A stretch of DNA of 11,491 bases from Bacteroidales bacterium (GTDB lineage Bacteria; Bacteroidota; Bacteroidia; Bacteroidales; UBA7960). Made by a program: the position numbers and the translations under genes. Location of the stretch: positions 1-11,491 of the forward strand of contig SLOR01000317.1 of NCBI GenBank assembly GCA_007132395.1, read 5' to 3'. Shown here in pieces: positions 1 to 7,465 of this stretch; positions within the stretch are counted from its first letter, which is position 1, and each line of letters opens with the position of its first letter. The notes under the pieces are model-generated. The model had not been told where the DNA came from. It did not search any database and saw nothing but the letters and a program-made list of their open reading frames with translations.

Positions 1-479
1 TGAATCTCAGGAATTTCTTTTACGATCCGGTTACCCTGCATGGTAACTTTCTGATACCCGGTAATTCTCTTCAAGCTGTCAATCACTGCCGGGGTCATCT
101 GCTTCCTTTCCTGGAAGCCAAATCCCCAGGCATTAACCAACGGCCCCACTGTGGGATCAAAAGCACCTTCGGTTTCTTTAGCAATTTCGAGGCTTCTCTG
201 CAAAACAGTCATAAAGTAATCATCGGCAATATTGGTTTCATTACGGTTGATACGCGATATTACTGAATTCTGCACATAGTACGACAATGACTGATTGAAG
301 TCAGCAAAAAGGCTGTCAATATCCTGTGCGTAATTAACCCCTTCATTACAATAATAGGAAATGGAGTAATAGGTTCCGAATGCAACTCCCCTGATATTCA
401 CAAATCGGGGTTCTGCTTCCCTGCTTCCACAGGCGGTTAGAAGCAAAAGTAAGATGGCAAGTACCTGAAATTTACGCAT
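1..479 (-). CDS. apbE: FAD:protein FMN transferase, lipoprotein (partial, C-terminus beyond window)
   Basis: ApbE-family enzyme that moves FMN from FAD onto a Thr/Ser of target proteins; in this context the targets would be NqrB and NqrC. Reading from the ATG at 479 gives 159 residues with no stop before the window edge, roughly half the usual ~330-residue length. The N-terminus is a classic lipoprotein signal: MRKFQ, a Leu-rich core and the lipobox LTAC (lipidated Cys17), so the enzyme should sit on the periplasmic face of a membrane, where NqrC carries its FMN. Family motifs visible are GTYYSI (about 38-43) and the diagnostic EGAFDPTVGPLVNAWGFG near 104-121. Its start overlaps the end of the CDF gene by 8 bases (472-479), which suggests translational coupling. 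The identification from the N-terminal half is strong. The metal- and FAD-binding C-terminal half cannot be checked. Confidence 0.93.
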   Translation of the reverse strand, partial: MRKFQVLAILLLLLTACGSREAEPRFVNIRGVAFGTYYSISYYCNEGVNYAQDIDSLFADFNQSLSYYVQNSVISRINRNETNIADDYFMTVLQRSLEIAKETEGAFDPTVGPLVNAWGFGFQERKQMTPAVIDSLKRITGYQKVTMQGNRIVKEIPEI

Positions 480-1386
480 GGCTTTGTTTTTGGGTTTTGA
501 ATAAGGGTTCAGTATGAATGGAAATATGGGTTTCCTGACCATATGCTTTTCTGAGAGCACGTTCAAGATCAACCGTTATATCGTGTGCCTGTTCTATATT
601 GAGTTGGTTTTCTACTTTAATATGTATATCAATAGCAATATGATTGCCTATCTTCCGGGTTTTCAGTTCATGGGGGTCATTTACCCCTTCAACATTTGCC
701 GAAATTTCAAGAATCTCATCCTCGTGATCTTTGGGAAGGGAAGTTTCAATGAGTTCAAATAGTGTATCTCGTGTTATTTTTATGGCTATTTTAAAAATAA
801 AAAAAGAAACAATAACTGCGGCAAGGGGGTCGAGGATTACCCATTTTTGCCCCAGGAAAATAGCCCCCCCGATTCCCAGCATGGTACCAAATGATGAATA
901 TACATCACTACGGTGGTGCCATGCATTGGCCATAACGGCCTGGCTCTTGGTTTCTTCCCCAACCTTAAGGGTATACCGAAACAGAATTTCTTTCACAATT
1001 ATAGAACCAATGGCCGCGTACAAAGCCCCCATACCCGGTTGCTGCAAAGGATTGCCCATGTAAAACAAGTAGATTTTAGATAATCCACCGTAGAGCAACC
1101 CCAGCCCCACCAGTATCAATACCCCTCCCACAAATGCAGTGGCAAGGGTTTCTACTTTTCCATGTCCGTACTTATGATTGTGATCTTTGGGACGGGAGGC
1201 TACAGACAAGCTGCTTACCACCACCAGGTCGGTGGCAAAATCACTAACAGAGTGTACACCATCAGCTATCATGGCCGAGCTACGTGCCAAAACACCGGCA
1301 ACAAGCTTAATCATAGTTAACACGAGGTTGGCAACAAAGCCAAACCATATAACCCTGCGGGCGCGCTTGCTGGATTCAGGTGTCAT
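472..1386 (-). CDS. Cation diffusion facilitator (CDF) family divalent metal transporter
   Basis: Inner-membrane transporter that normally exports Zn2+, Fe2+ or a similar divalent metal by proton antiport. With the start at 1386 (MTPESSKR) it has 304 residues, a normal CDF length. TM2 holds HSVSD (His45, Asp49) and TM5 holds HHRSD (His157, Asp161), the paired HxxxD metal site of the family; an HD/HD pair is usual in zinc carriers but does not settle the metal. The cytoplasmic loop has the conserved HKYGHGKVE block (about 72-80), and the C-terminus is the ferredoxin-like cytoplasmic domain ending in HISIHTEP. An in-frame ATG at 1419 would add 11 residues (MFLFGAFLFFL), but those codons are the arm and T-tract of the nqrF terminator, so I prefer 1386. 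It follows nqrF and overlaps apbE. A role in metal supply to Na+-NQR is only conjecture. Confidence 0.92.
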   Translation of the reverse strand: MTPESSKRARRVIWFGFVANLVLTMIKLVAGVLARSSAMIADGVHSVSDFATDLVVVSSLSVASRPKDHNHKYGHGKVETLATAFVGGVLILVGLGLLYGGLSKIYLFYMGNPLQQPGMGALYAAIGSIIVKEILFRYTLKVGEETKSQAVMANAWHHRSDVYSSFGTMLGIGGAIFLGQKWVILDPLAAVIVSFFIFKIAIKITRDTLFELIETSLPKDHEDEILEISANVEGVNDPHELKTRKIGNHIAIDIHIKVENQLNIEQAHDITVDLERALRKAYGQETHISIHTEPLFKTQKQSHA

Positions 1387-1390
1387 AAGG

Positions 1391-1427
1391 AAAAATAAAA
1401 AAGCCCCGAATAAAAACATTCAGGGCT
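1391..1427 (-). terminator. Intrinsic terminator of the nqrABCDEF operon
   Basis: Read on the minus strand, a 10-bp stem (AGCCCTGAAT pairing with ATTCGGGGCT, one G-U wobble, no mismatch) closes a 6-nt loop and is followed directly by TTTTTTATTTTT. The stem begins 6 nt after the nqrF stop codon. On the plus strand no T-tract follows, so it acts on minus-strand transcripts only. It ends 4 nt before the likely CDF start codon, so CDF and apbE need either read-through or their own promoter. Confidence 0.88.
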
Positions 1428-1428
1428 G

Positions 1429-1460
1429 CAAAGTTAACCACCAAAATCGTCTAAGTCAAC
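1429..1460 (-). promoter_or_regulatory. Candidate Bacteroidota promoter for CDF-apbE inside the nqrF 3' end
   Basis: On the minus strand GTTG, 20 nt, then TAACTTTG fits the Bacteroidota sigma consensus (TTTG or TTG, 19-21 nt, TAnnTTTG); the first three bases of the -7 box are the nqrF stop codon. Transcription would start about 5 nt further on, near 1424, inside the 5' arm of the terminator stem. Such transcripts would lack the first stem bases and should escape termination. The -33 part lies in the final nqrF codons (VDLDDFGG), so the match could be chance. Confidence 0.45.
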
Positions 1461-2693
1461 ATTTTCTTCAGGGACACCCAAATTATCGAGCATCTTTACT
1501 ACCGACTCATTCATGATAGGCGGTCCGCACAGGTAATATTCAACCTCTTCGGGCTCATCATGCTTGCTCAGGTAATTATCCAGCACCACCTGGTGAATAA
1601 ACCCGGTATAACCATCCCAGTTATCTTCGGGAAGAGGCTCAGAGAGAGCAATATTGAATTTAAAGTTGGGAAACTCTTCTTCAATTTTGCGGAATTCGTC
1701 TTCGTAAAACACTTCACGCTTAGACCTGGCACCATACCAATAGGAAACCTTCCTGTTGGTTTTAAGGGTATGAAACAGATGGAAGATATGCGAGCGCAAG
1801 GGGGCCATTCCGGCACCTCCACCAATATATACCATTTCCTTATCTGTATCCTTGATGAAAAACTCACCGTAAGGGCCTGAGATCGTAACCTTGTCGCCTG
1901 GTTTTCTGGAGAAAACATAGGAGGAACAAACTCCCGGATTTACCTTCATGAAGGTATTCTTTTCATTATCCCATGGTGGGGTGGCAATACGGATATTGAG
2001 TTTAACTATATTTCCTTCAGCAGGGTGATTGGCCATGGAGTATGCCCTAAAGATTGTTTCAGGATTACGCATTTTCAAATCCCACATTTTCAGCTTATCC
2101 CAGTCCTCGCGAAATTTATCCTGTACCTCTATATCTTTAAACTCTACCTCACAGGGGGGCACATCAATCTGAATATAGCCTCCTGACTGAAAGTCCAGGT
2201 CTTCCCCTTCAGGCAGTTTAACAACGAATTCCTTAATAAAGGTTGCAACATTATCGTTGGAAACCACTTCGCACTCCCACTTCTTGATACCAAATATTTC
2301 TTTGGGTACCTGTATCTGAAGGTCTTGCTTTACCTTCACCTGACAAGACAATCTCCATTTTTCCTGAATTTCCTTACGGGTAAAATAACCCACTTCGGTG
2401 GGCAATATATCGCCGGCACCATCCAGTACCTGGCATTTACATACGGCACATGTTCCCCCTCCACCGCATGCACTGGGCAGGTATATCCCATTCTCAGCAA
2501 GGGTATTCAGTAAAGTTCCTCCTGCAGTGGCTACCAGTTCCTTGTCATCATTGATGGTAACTTTTACCGGGCCGCTGGGTACGAGCTTGTGTCTTGCATA
2601 CAATAAAACCCCTACCAACATGAGCATAATTAACAGGAACATTACTACACTCAGGGTTATCACCCATATGTTACTGGCTTCTAATAATATCAT
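1434..2693 (-). CDS. nqrF: Na+-translocating NADH:quinone oxidoreductase subunit F (NADH-oxidising)
   Basis: Electron entry subunit of Na+-NQR: it takes hydride from NADH onto FAD and passes electrons to a 2Fe-2S cluster and on to the Fe centre of NqrD/NqrE. At 419 residues the length is normal. One N-terminal TM helix (about 9-32) anchors it. A plant-type ferredoxin domain follows with ligands Cys76, Cys82, Cys85 ([11 protein letters not shown]) and Cys117. The FAD domain has RAYSM (216-220) and GPYGEFF; the NADH domain has GGGAGMAP (291-298), YWYGAR and YYLCGPP (386-392). The C-terminus ends DDFGG, as expected for NqrF. An extra cysteine, Cys87, sits two residues after a cluster ligand (CKC); I do not know whether it is conserved. 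It is the last gene of the nqr operon, 27 bp after nqrE, and a terminator follows immediately. Confidence 0.98.
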   Translation of the reverse strand: MILLEASNIWVITLSVVMFLLIMLMLVGVLLYARHKLVPSGPVKVTINDDKELVATAGGTLLNTLAENGIYLPSACGGGGTCAVCKCQVLDGAGDILPTEVGYFTRKEIQEKWRLSCQVKVKQDLQIQVPKEIFGIKKWECEVVSNDNVATFIKEFVVKLPEGEDLDFQSGGYIQIDVPPCEVEFKDIEVQDKFREDWDKLKMWDLKMRNPETIFRAYSMANHPAEGNIVKLNIRIATPPWDNEKNTFMKVNPGVCSSYVFSRKPGDKVTISGPYGEFFIKDTDKEMVYIGGGAGMAPLRSHIFHLFHTLKTNRKVSYWYGARSKREVFYEDEFRKIEEEFPNFKFNIALSEPLPEDNWDGYTGFIHQVVLDNYLSKHDEPEEVEYYLCGPPIMNESVVKMLDNLGVPEENVDLDDFGG

Positions 2694-2720
2694 GATTCAA
2701 ATCAGTCTTTTGGTTGATAA

Positions 2721-3338
2721 TTACAATTCAATTCCCATAAAGCTCATAAAGGCAATACCCATGAGCCCGGTAATGATATAAGTGATTCCCAGACCACGCA
2801 AAGGTGCAGGGACGTTGGAATAACGAATTTTTTCGCGGATGGCAGCTATACCAACAATGGCAATAAACCAGCCCACACCACTGCCCAAACCGAAGGAAAC
2901 AGCTTCTGCAATATTGGCATAGTTTCTTTCCTGCATAAACAGTGAGCCACCCAGAATAGCACAGTTTACAGCGATAAGAGGGAGGAAAATACCCAGGCTG
3001 CTGTAAAGGGTTGGGCTAAGTTTTTCAATAATCATTTCTACCAACTGCACCATGGCCGCAATGATGGCAATAAACATGATAAAGGTGAGAAAGCTCAAAT
3101 CAACACTTGCAAACTGTGGCCCCAGCCAACTCAATGCGCCCCTTCCCAGGATAAAATTTTCCAGCAGGTAGTTTACCGGTACAGTAAATCCCAGCACAAA
3201 GATCACAGCAAATCCCAATCCTACGGATGTTTGCACAGTACGTGATACGGCAAGGTAAGAACACATCCCCAGAAAATAGGCGAAAACCATGTTATCTATA
3301 AAGATAGACTTAACGAATATATTTAATAATTCTTCCAT
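2721..3338 (-). CDS. nqrE: Na+-NQR subunit E
   Basis: Integral membrane subunit of Na+-NQR, about six TM helices in 205 residues, homologous to NqrD and to RnfA. Together with NqrD it forms an inverted-repeat pair holding an Fe centre in mid-membrane that relays electrons from NqrF to the FMN of NqrC. The two ligand cysteines are present: Cys26 in LGMCSYLAV and Cys125 in AVNCAILGG. They correspond to Cys26 and Cys120 of the Vibrio cholerae protein; the shift of five fits a longer loop here around GRGALSWLGPQF. Conserved blocks VQLVEMIIEK and GIFLPLIAVNC support the NqrE/RnfA family. It starts 43 bp after nqrD ends. The presence of nqrA and nqrF rather than rnfB and rnfC makes this NqrE, not RnfA. 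Confidence 0.97.
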   Translation of the reverse strand: MEELLNIFVKSIFIDNMVFAYFLGMCSYLAVSRTVQTSVGLGFAVIFVLGFTVPVNYLLENFILGRGALSWLGPQFASVDLSFLTFIMFIAIIAAMVQLVEMIIEKLSPTLYSSLGIFLPLIAVNCAILGGSLFMQERNYANIAEAVSFGLGSGVGWFIAIVGIAAIREKIRYSNVPAPLRGLGITYIITGLMGIAFMSFMGIEL

Positions 3339-3381
3339 TTTTCTAAATATTAATTTTTAAAAATCTGTGGATATGATTGCA

Positions 3382-4044
3382 TTAGCTGACATCGACCAAA
3401 GCCCTGTCGCGATGACGATGAATCCAGATAATTACGCCTACTGTAATAAGTGCCATGGGAGGCAGAATCATAAGGCCATTGTCCACATAGCCAAAGTCAT
3501 AAAAAGCATTGGGAATCATCTGGTACCCCATCAGGGTTCCTGAGCCGAATAATTCTCTAACGGCGGCAACCAGCAACAAAATGCTTCCGTAACCGGCCGC
3601 ATTACCTATTCCGTCGAGGAATGATGGCCATACCTTGTTTTGCAAAGCAAAAGCCTCAAGACGACCCATGATGATACAGTTGGTAATAATCAGCCCCACA
3701 AAGACAGAGAGCTGGCGACTCACGTCGTAAACAAACGCTTTGAGCACCTGGTCAACCAGGATAACCAGTGAGGCAATTACTGTAAGCTGTACAATAATAC
3801 GAATGCGTGGCGGAATGCCATGGCGAAGCACTGAGATTATCACATTGGCAAGCCCCATAACGGCTACCACTGCAATTGCCAGTACCAGAGAGGCCCTTAA
3901 CTGAACGGTTACAGCAAGAACAGAGCAAATACCCAATACCTGCACGGTAATGGGGTTGTCCTTACCAATAGGGTCGATTAGCAACTTTTTGTTTTTGGGT
4001 GAAAACAATTCTTCCTTAGGGATGCTATTTTTTTCTTCACTCAT
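3382..4044 (-). CDS. nqrD: Na+-NQR subunit D
   Basis: Integral membrane subunit and partner of NqrE, related to RnfE. It contributes two of the four cysteines of the intramembrane Fe centre: Cys40 in QVLGICSVLAV and Cys123 in IITNCIIMGRLEAFA. These match V. cholerae Cys29 and Cys112 with a constant offset of 11, from a longer hydrophilic N-terminus (MSEEKNSIPKEELF). The protein has 220 residues and about six TM helices; LFGSGTLMG near the C-terminal third is also typical. Its ATG overlaps the nqrC stop in an ATGA (4041-4044), implying coupled translation of the two neighbouring subunits. Confidence 0.97.
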   Translation of the reverse strand: MSEEKNSIPKEELFSPKNKKLLIDPIGKDNPITVQVLGICSVLAVTVQLRASLVLAIAVVAVMGLANVIISVLRHGIPPRIRIIVQLTVIASLVILVDQVLKAFVYDVSRQLSVFVGLIITNCIIMGRLEAFALQNKVWPSFLDGIGNAAGYGSILLLVAAVRELFGSGTLMGYQMIPNAFYDFGYVDNGLMILPPMALITVGVIIWIHRHRDRALVDVS

Positions 4045-4733
4045 AATTCTTTCTGATTTTTAAAGTAAGGTTTATATACTTCAAGACCGTTTCTCATCAT
4101 GGCAGTAACACCATTGGAGGTAATAGTACCGCCACTTATAGCGTCAACGGCATGAGGATCATCGGCAGGCGCACCGCCTCTTACCACAGTAACAGGTTTG
4201 AAATTGCCCTGTTGGTCAAATATTTTCTTGCCTTTGAACTGGTTTTCAAAGGGAGGATCAGCTATCTCGGCACCCAGGCCGGGAGTTTCACTGGCATGGT
4301 CGAAGTTGACTCCGGCAATGGTGGTCATATCTTCATAAAAACTCAGGTAGCCCCATATGGCACCCCACAAACCATTGCCCCTCACCGGAACAATGTAAAA
4401 GGACTCGCCTTCCACCTCTGCTAAAAACAAGGGAAGCTGTCTTTCTTCCACAGGCTTGCGGTTTTCGTCCTGGAGGTCCACTTCAAAGGCATCGCCTTCA
4501 ATTTCCTCACCCAGGTGATTCAATACTTTGGCTACGGTAATGTATTGTTCAAAAAGCTCAATGGCTTCTGCTTTTGACGCATCTATGCCTATTGTCGATA
4601 AAATATTCTGCATTTTCTCAATGCGCATATTTCTTTCCTGCAATGGCCTGAGTAAGGTTGCTGCCGTGGAAAGTACCAGTGCAACAACAATTACCATTAC
4701 AGATGCATATATAAAAATATATCGATTACTCAT
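4041..4733 (-). CDS. nqrC: Na+-NQR subunit C (covalent FMN subunit)
   Basis: Subunit with one N-terminal TM helix (about 5-28) and a periplasmic FMN-binding domain; its covalent FMN takes electrons from the NqrD/E Fe centre and passes them to the FMN of NqrB. Length is 230 residues, slightly shorter than V. cholerae NqrC. The FMN domain shows GNGLWGAIWGYLSF (119-132), ASETPGLGAEI (147-157) and the acceptor motif DAISGGTITS (197-206), where Thr203 should carry the FMN. The commonest form of the motif is SGAT, so the second Gly (202) is a small variant. ApbE, needed to attach the FMN, is encoded downstream of the operon. It starts 22 bp after nqrB and shares ATGA with nqrD. Confidence 0.97.
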   Translation of the reverse strand: MSNRYIFIYASVMVIVVALVLSTAATLLRPLQERNMRIEKMQNILSTIGIDASKAEAIELFEQYITVAKVLNHLGEEIEGDAFEVDLQDENRKPVEERQLPLFLAEVEGESFYIVPVRGNGLWGAIWGYLSFYEDMTTIAGVNFDHASETPGLGAEIADPPFENQFKGKKIFDQQGNFKPVTVVRGGAPADDPHAVDAISGGTITSNGVTAMMRNGLEVYKPYFKNQKEL

Positions 4734-4755
4734 TTCTGTTCTGAATTTAAAATTT

Positions 4756-5928
4756 TTAAGCCTGGGTTTCTAAACGAATTTTCTTCATGCGTTTCAGGCG
4801 TCTTTTTACATTGGCTTCAACAACATAGTGGTCGATGAGGGGTGCAAACACATTCATAAACAGAATGGCCAACATCATACCCTCGGGATATGCGGGGTTA
4901 ACCACACGAATAAGCACGGTAATAACGCCGATAAGCACCCCGTAAATATATTTACCCATATCGGTTTGTGATGCAGACACCGGGTCGGTGGCCATATAAA
5001 CAGCACCAAAAGCAAACCCTCCCATAATAAGATGCCGGTATGCAGGCATATCCATGTAGTCATTTACAGCAAACAGGTTGAAAAGAAGTCCCATGGCTAA
5101 TCCTCCTAAGAACACCGAGGCCATAATTTTGAAGCTACCTATGCCAGTTGCCACCAGAATAATAGCTCCCAGCAAAATGGCAAAGGTTGAAGTTTCGCCG
5201 ATAGAACCAGGAATAAAGCCAAAAAACATATCGAAATCGGAAGGCATGGTTCCTTCGCCGGCAGTCATTATTGCCATTGCTGTTGCACCACTGAAGCCAT
5301 CTACCAGCTGCTGCCCTTCCTGCAGGGTGGTTTCAATCCACACCTCACCGGAAAGGTAAGAGGGGTAGGCAAAAAACAAAAATGCCCTGGCCAGCAAGGC
5401 AGGGTTAAGAATATTCATACCGGTTCCGCCAAATACTTCTTTGCCAATAATAACAGCAAATATGGTTGCAACGGCTACCATCCACAAGGGTGTTGTAACG
5501 GGAATCACAAGCGGAATAAGCATGCCCGACACAAGGAAGCCTTCGTTGACTTCGTGATTACGGGCTGTTGCAAAAATAAATTCCACAGCCAGCCCCGAAG
5601 CGTAGCTTACTATAATTATTGGCAACACTTTTATAAGACCAAATATTACCTGATCCATAAATGCAACTTCCTGCCCGGTGGCCTTAAAATGCTGAAATCC
5701 TACGTTCCAGATACCGAACAGCAGCACCGGTATAAGAGCTATGATAACATGTACCATGGTACGCTTCATATCAATGGCATCCCGGATATGCGATCCAGTA
5801 TGGGTTACGTCGCCCTTCACATAGAGAAATGTTTCGAACGCTTCAAAGGATCTATGCAGCTTCTCAAAGCGTCCGCCCTCCTCAAAATGGGGCTTTACCT
5901 TTTCTACTAAATTAATTAACGGCTTCAA
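4756..5928 (-). CDS. nqrB: Na+-NQR subunit B (Na+-translocating, covalent FMN and riboflavin subunit)
   Basis: Largest membrane subunit of Na+-NQR, related to RnfD and to urea/ammonium-type channel folds. It binds a covalent FMN and riboflavin and forms the Na+ path. The 390 residues have many hydrophobic segments after a soluble N-terminus. The FMN motif DGFSGAT lies at 210-216; Thr216 corresponds to the FMN-bearing Thr236 of V. cholerae. Other family blocks are NEGFLVSGMLIPLV (128-141), GKEVFGGTGMNILNPALLAR (162-181) and YMATDPVSAS (311-320). The C-terminus is basic (KRRLKRMKK). It follows nqrA by 63 bp, in which I see no terminator or hairpin, so the two are likely co-transcribed. Confidence 0.98.
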   Translation of the reverse strand: MKPLINLVEKVKPHFEEGGRFEKLHRSFEAFETFLYVKGDVTHTGSHIRDAIDMKRTMVHVIIALIPVLLFGIWNVGFQHFKATGQEVAFMDQVIFGLIKVLPIIIVSYASGLAVEFIFATARNHEVNEGFLVSGMLIPLVIPVTTPLWMVAVATIFAVIIGKEVFGGTGMNILNPALLARAFLFFAYPSYLSGEVWIETTLQEGQQLVDGFSGATAMAIMTAGEGTMPSDFDMFFGFIPGSIGETSTFAILLGAIILVATGIGSFKIMASVFLGGLAMGLLFNLFAVNDYMDMPAYRHLIMGGFAFGAVYMATDPVSASQTDMGKYIYGVLIGVITVLIRVVNPAYPEGMMLAILFMNVFAPLIDHYVVEANVKRRLKRMKKIRLETQA

Positions 5929-5991
5929 TTTCTTTTCCTTTTTTAGGTTAATAAAAGCTGATTATAGTTTCGTTTTAGGAAAACCAACTGC

Positions 5992-7353
5992 TTATGAGAA
6001 TTCTCTAAGCATCACATCCAGTCCTTCACGTATGGTTTCCTGTATCTCAATCTTGGAAGGACACACATACTCGCAAAGGGCAAAATCTTCGGGGGCAACT
6101 TCATAGATACCCAGTTTTTCCATCATATCAATGTCGTTTATCATGATGTATTTCAGAAGCTGCATGGGCATAATTTCCATGGGCAGCACCTTTTCATACA
6201 CCCCTGTAACCACAAAAGGACGTTCTCCGCTGCGAATATTGGTATTGTGTCTGAATTTTTTCCAGGGCATCAAAAAGGCGGGGAAAGAACGGGAAACGCT
6301 GAACTTATCAAAGTTAGGCATCATCCATCCCAATACTTCGGGCTTGTCGCCTTCTGGGATTACCGTAACCATATTATCGTAAAAACGCAGATAATCCTGC
6401 TCCGAAACTTTAGTGCCAGAAAGCACATCGCCACTGATAAACCTATGGTTCAACCCTTCTTCTACCCTGATATTCTTCTGTACAATATCGGTAATTTTTG
6501 CACCATGTATAACGCGGTAATACCTGGGGTTTAGCACCTCTGAACCAGCAAGGGCTATAATTTTAGAAGCATCGTAGATGCCTTTTTCAAACAATCGCCC
6601 AATGGTAATTACGTGTTGTACGCCAACATACCATGCAATATCTCCTTTATCTATTGGGTCGATGTGGTGTATTTGAATGCCCACGTTGCCCGCTGGGTGT
6701 GGCCCTTTGAAGCGATGAATGCTTACTCCTTTGGCTTCCAGGAATCCTTTGGCTTTGGTGTTTTCGGCATGCACGCTCAGGTGAATCTTTCCGTCAGTAA
6801 GTTTTTTCAGTGCATGAAGACCTGTTTGAAAACTTGCCTCCTGCCCGTTAAGGATAAAATCAAGATCGGCTCCCAGGGGAGAACTGTCGAAAGCAGAAAT
6901 AAAAATTGCCTTGGGTGTTTGTTCGGGGTTGGCAACCACAGAATAGGGTCTTTGCCTGATAGAAGGCCACAAGCCCGATTGCAGCAACTTTTCTGTTACC
7001 TGCTCACGGCTGAGGTCTTCGGGATTGGCAATTCCAAAATCTACATAATCATCGCCGCCGTCTGCCTGAATGATTAATTTCAGAATACGTCGCTTTTCCC
7101 CTCTTACCAAATCAGTAAAAATACCGCTCACCGGAGAAGTGTAAAGTATTTTTTCATTATATTTATCAAAAAACAAAGGGGTTCCTGCTTGCACTTTATC
7201 CCCTTCTTTTACCAGCATTTTGGGAGTAAGACTATGAAAATCGGGAGGGCAAACACAATAAGCGGAGGATTTGGGCGCTGTATTTAAGATTTTTTCAGCT
7301 TCTCCTTGTAGGGGAATGTCCAATCCTTTTTTGATCTTAATTATCTTTGACAT
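5992..7353 (-). CDS. nqrA: Na+-NQR subunit A
   Basis: Soluble cytoplasmic subunit at the quinone end of Na+-NQR, related to RnfC but without its 4Fe-4S clusters. The N-terminus MSKIIKIKKGLDIPLQG is the NqrA hallmark. A barrel-sandwich (biotinyl-like) region spans about 40-95. GPHPAGNVGIQIHHIDPI (217-234) and the C-terminal FALCEYVCPSKIEI (425-438, Cys427 and Cys431) are conserved NqrA blocks. The 453 residues match the family. It is the first gene of the operon and is preceded by a divergent promoter region. The start at 7353 is set by the conserved N-terminus. Confidence 0.98.
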   Translation of the reverse strand: MSKIIKIKKGLDIPLQGEAEKILNTAPKSSAYCVCPPDFHSLTPKMLVKEGDKVQAGTPLFFDKYNEKILYTSPVSGIFTDLVRGEKRRILKLIIQADGGDDYVDFGIANPEDLSREQVTEKLLQSGLWPSIRQRPYSVVANPEQTPKAIFISAFDSSPLGADLDFILNGQEASFQTGLHALKKLTDGKIHLSVHAENTKAKGFLEAKGVSIHRFKGPHPAGNVGIQIHHIDPIDKGDIAWYVGVQHVITIGRLFEKGIYDASKIIALAGSEVLNPRYYRVIHGAKITDIVQKNIRVEEGLNHRFISGDVLSGTKVSEQDYLRFYDNMVTVIPEGDKPEVLGWMMPNFDKFSVSRSFPAFLMPWKKFRHNTNIRSGERPFVVTGVYEKVLPMEIMPMQLLKYIMINDIDMMEKLGIYEVAPEDFALCEYVCPSKIEIQETIREGLDVMLREFS

Positions 7354-7387
7354 TTGCTTTTATCTTATTTTGAACGATTTTAAATGA

Positions 7388-7418
7388 CAAATTTATAGAT
7401 TATTTTAATTCTTAGAAA
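7388..7418 (-). promoter_or_regulatory. Probable promoter of the nqr operon
   Basis: Minus strand: TAAATTTG (7388-7395) is an exact TAnnTTTG -7 box, with TTTC (7415-7418), one base off the TTTG -33 box, 19 nt upstream. The start of transcription would be near 7383, giving a leader of about 30 nt before nqrA. No riboswitch or attenuator fits in so short a leader. Confidence 0.55.
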
Positions 7419-7424
7419 CATTTT

Positions 7425-7441
7425 CAGGCCATAACAGGCCA
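7425..7441. repeat. Tandem heptamer CAGGCCA, 10-bp phase, between divergent promoters
   Basis: CAGGCCA occurs at 7425-7431 and again at 7435-7441, start to start 10 bp, so both copies face the same side of the helix. They lie just upstream of the proposed nqrA -33 box and some 25-40 bp upstream of the -7 box of the divergent gene. The GC-rich repeats stand out in an AT-rich spacer and could be a regulator site; no regulator can be named. Confidence 0.3.
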
Positions 7442-7465
7442 ATTAAATAATATAGTCCAAAAAGG

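Noticed and set aside
1568..1918. Frames of about 60-150 codons on either strand inside nqr, apbE, DUF5103 and aminotransferase genes (for example 1568-1918 minus, 6613-7077 plus)
   Set aside because: They overlap well-identified genes in other frames, have no family resemblance, and show the residue bias of out-of-frame reading.
5929..5991. The nqrA-nqrB spacer as an internal terminator or promoter
   Set aside because: It is 63 bp of AT-rich sequence without a stable inverted repeat, and no TAnnTTTG box with a matching -33 element was found on the minus strand.
2721..7353. The cluster as an Rnf complex rather than Na+-NQR
   Set aside because: Subunits B to E have Rnf homologues, but nqrA (no 4Fe-4S motifs) and nqrF (ferredoxin plus FAD/NADH domains) are present and rnfB and rnfC are absent.
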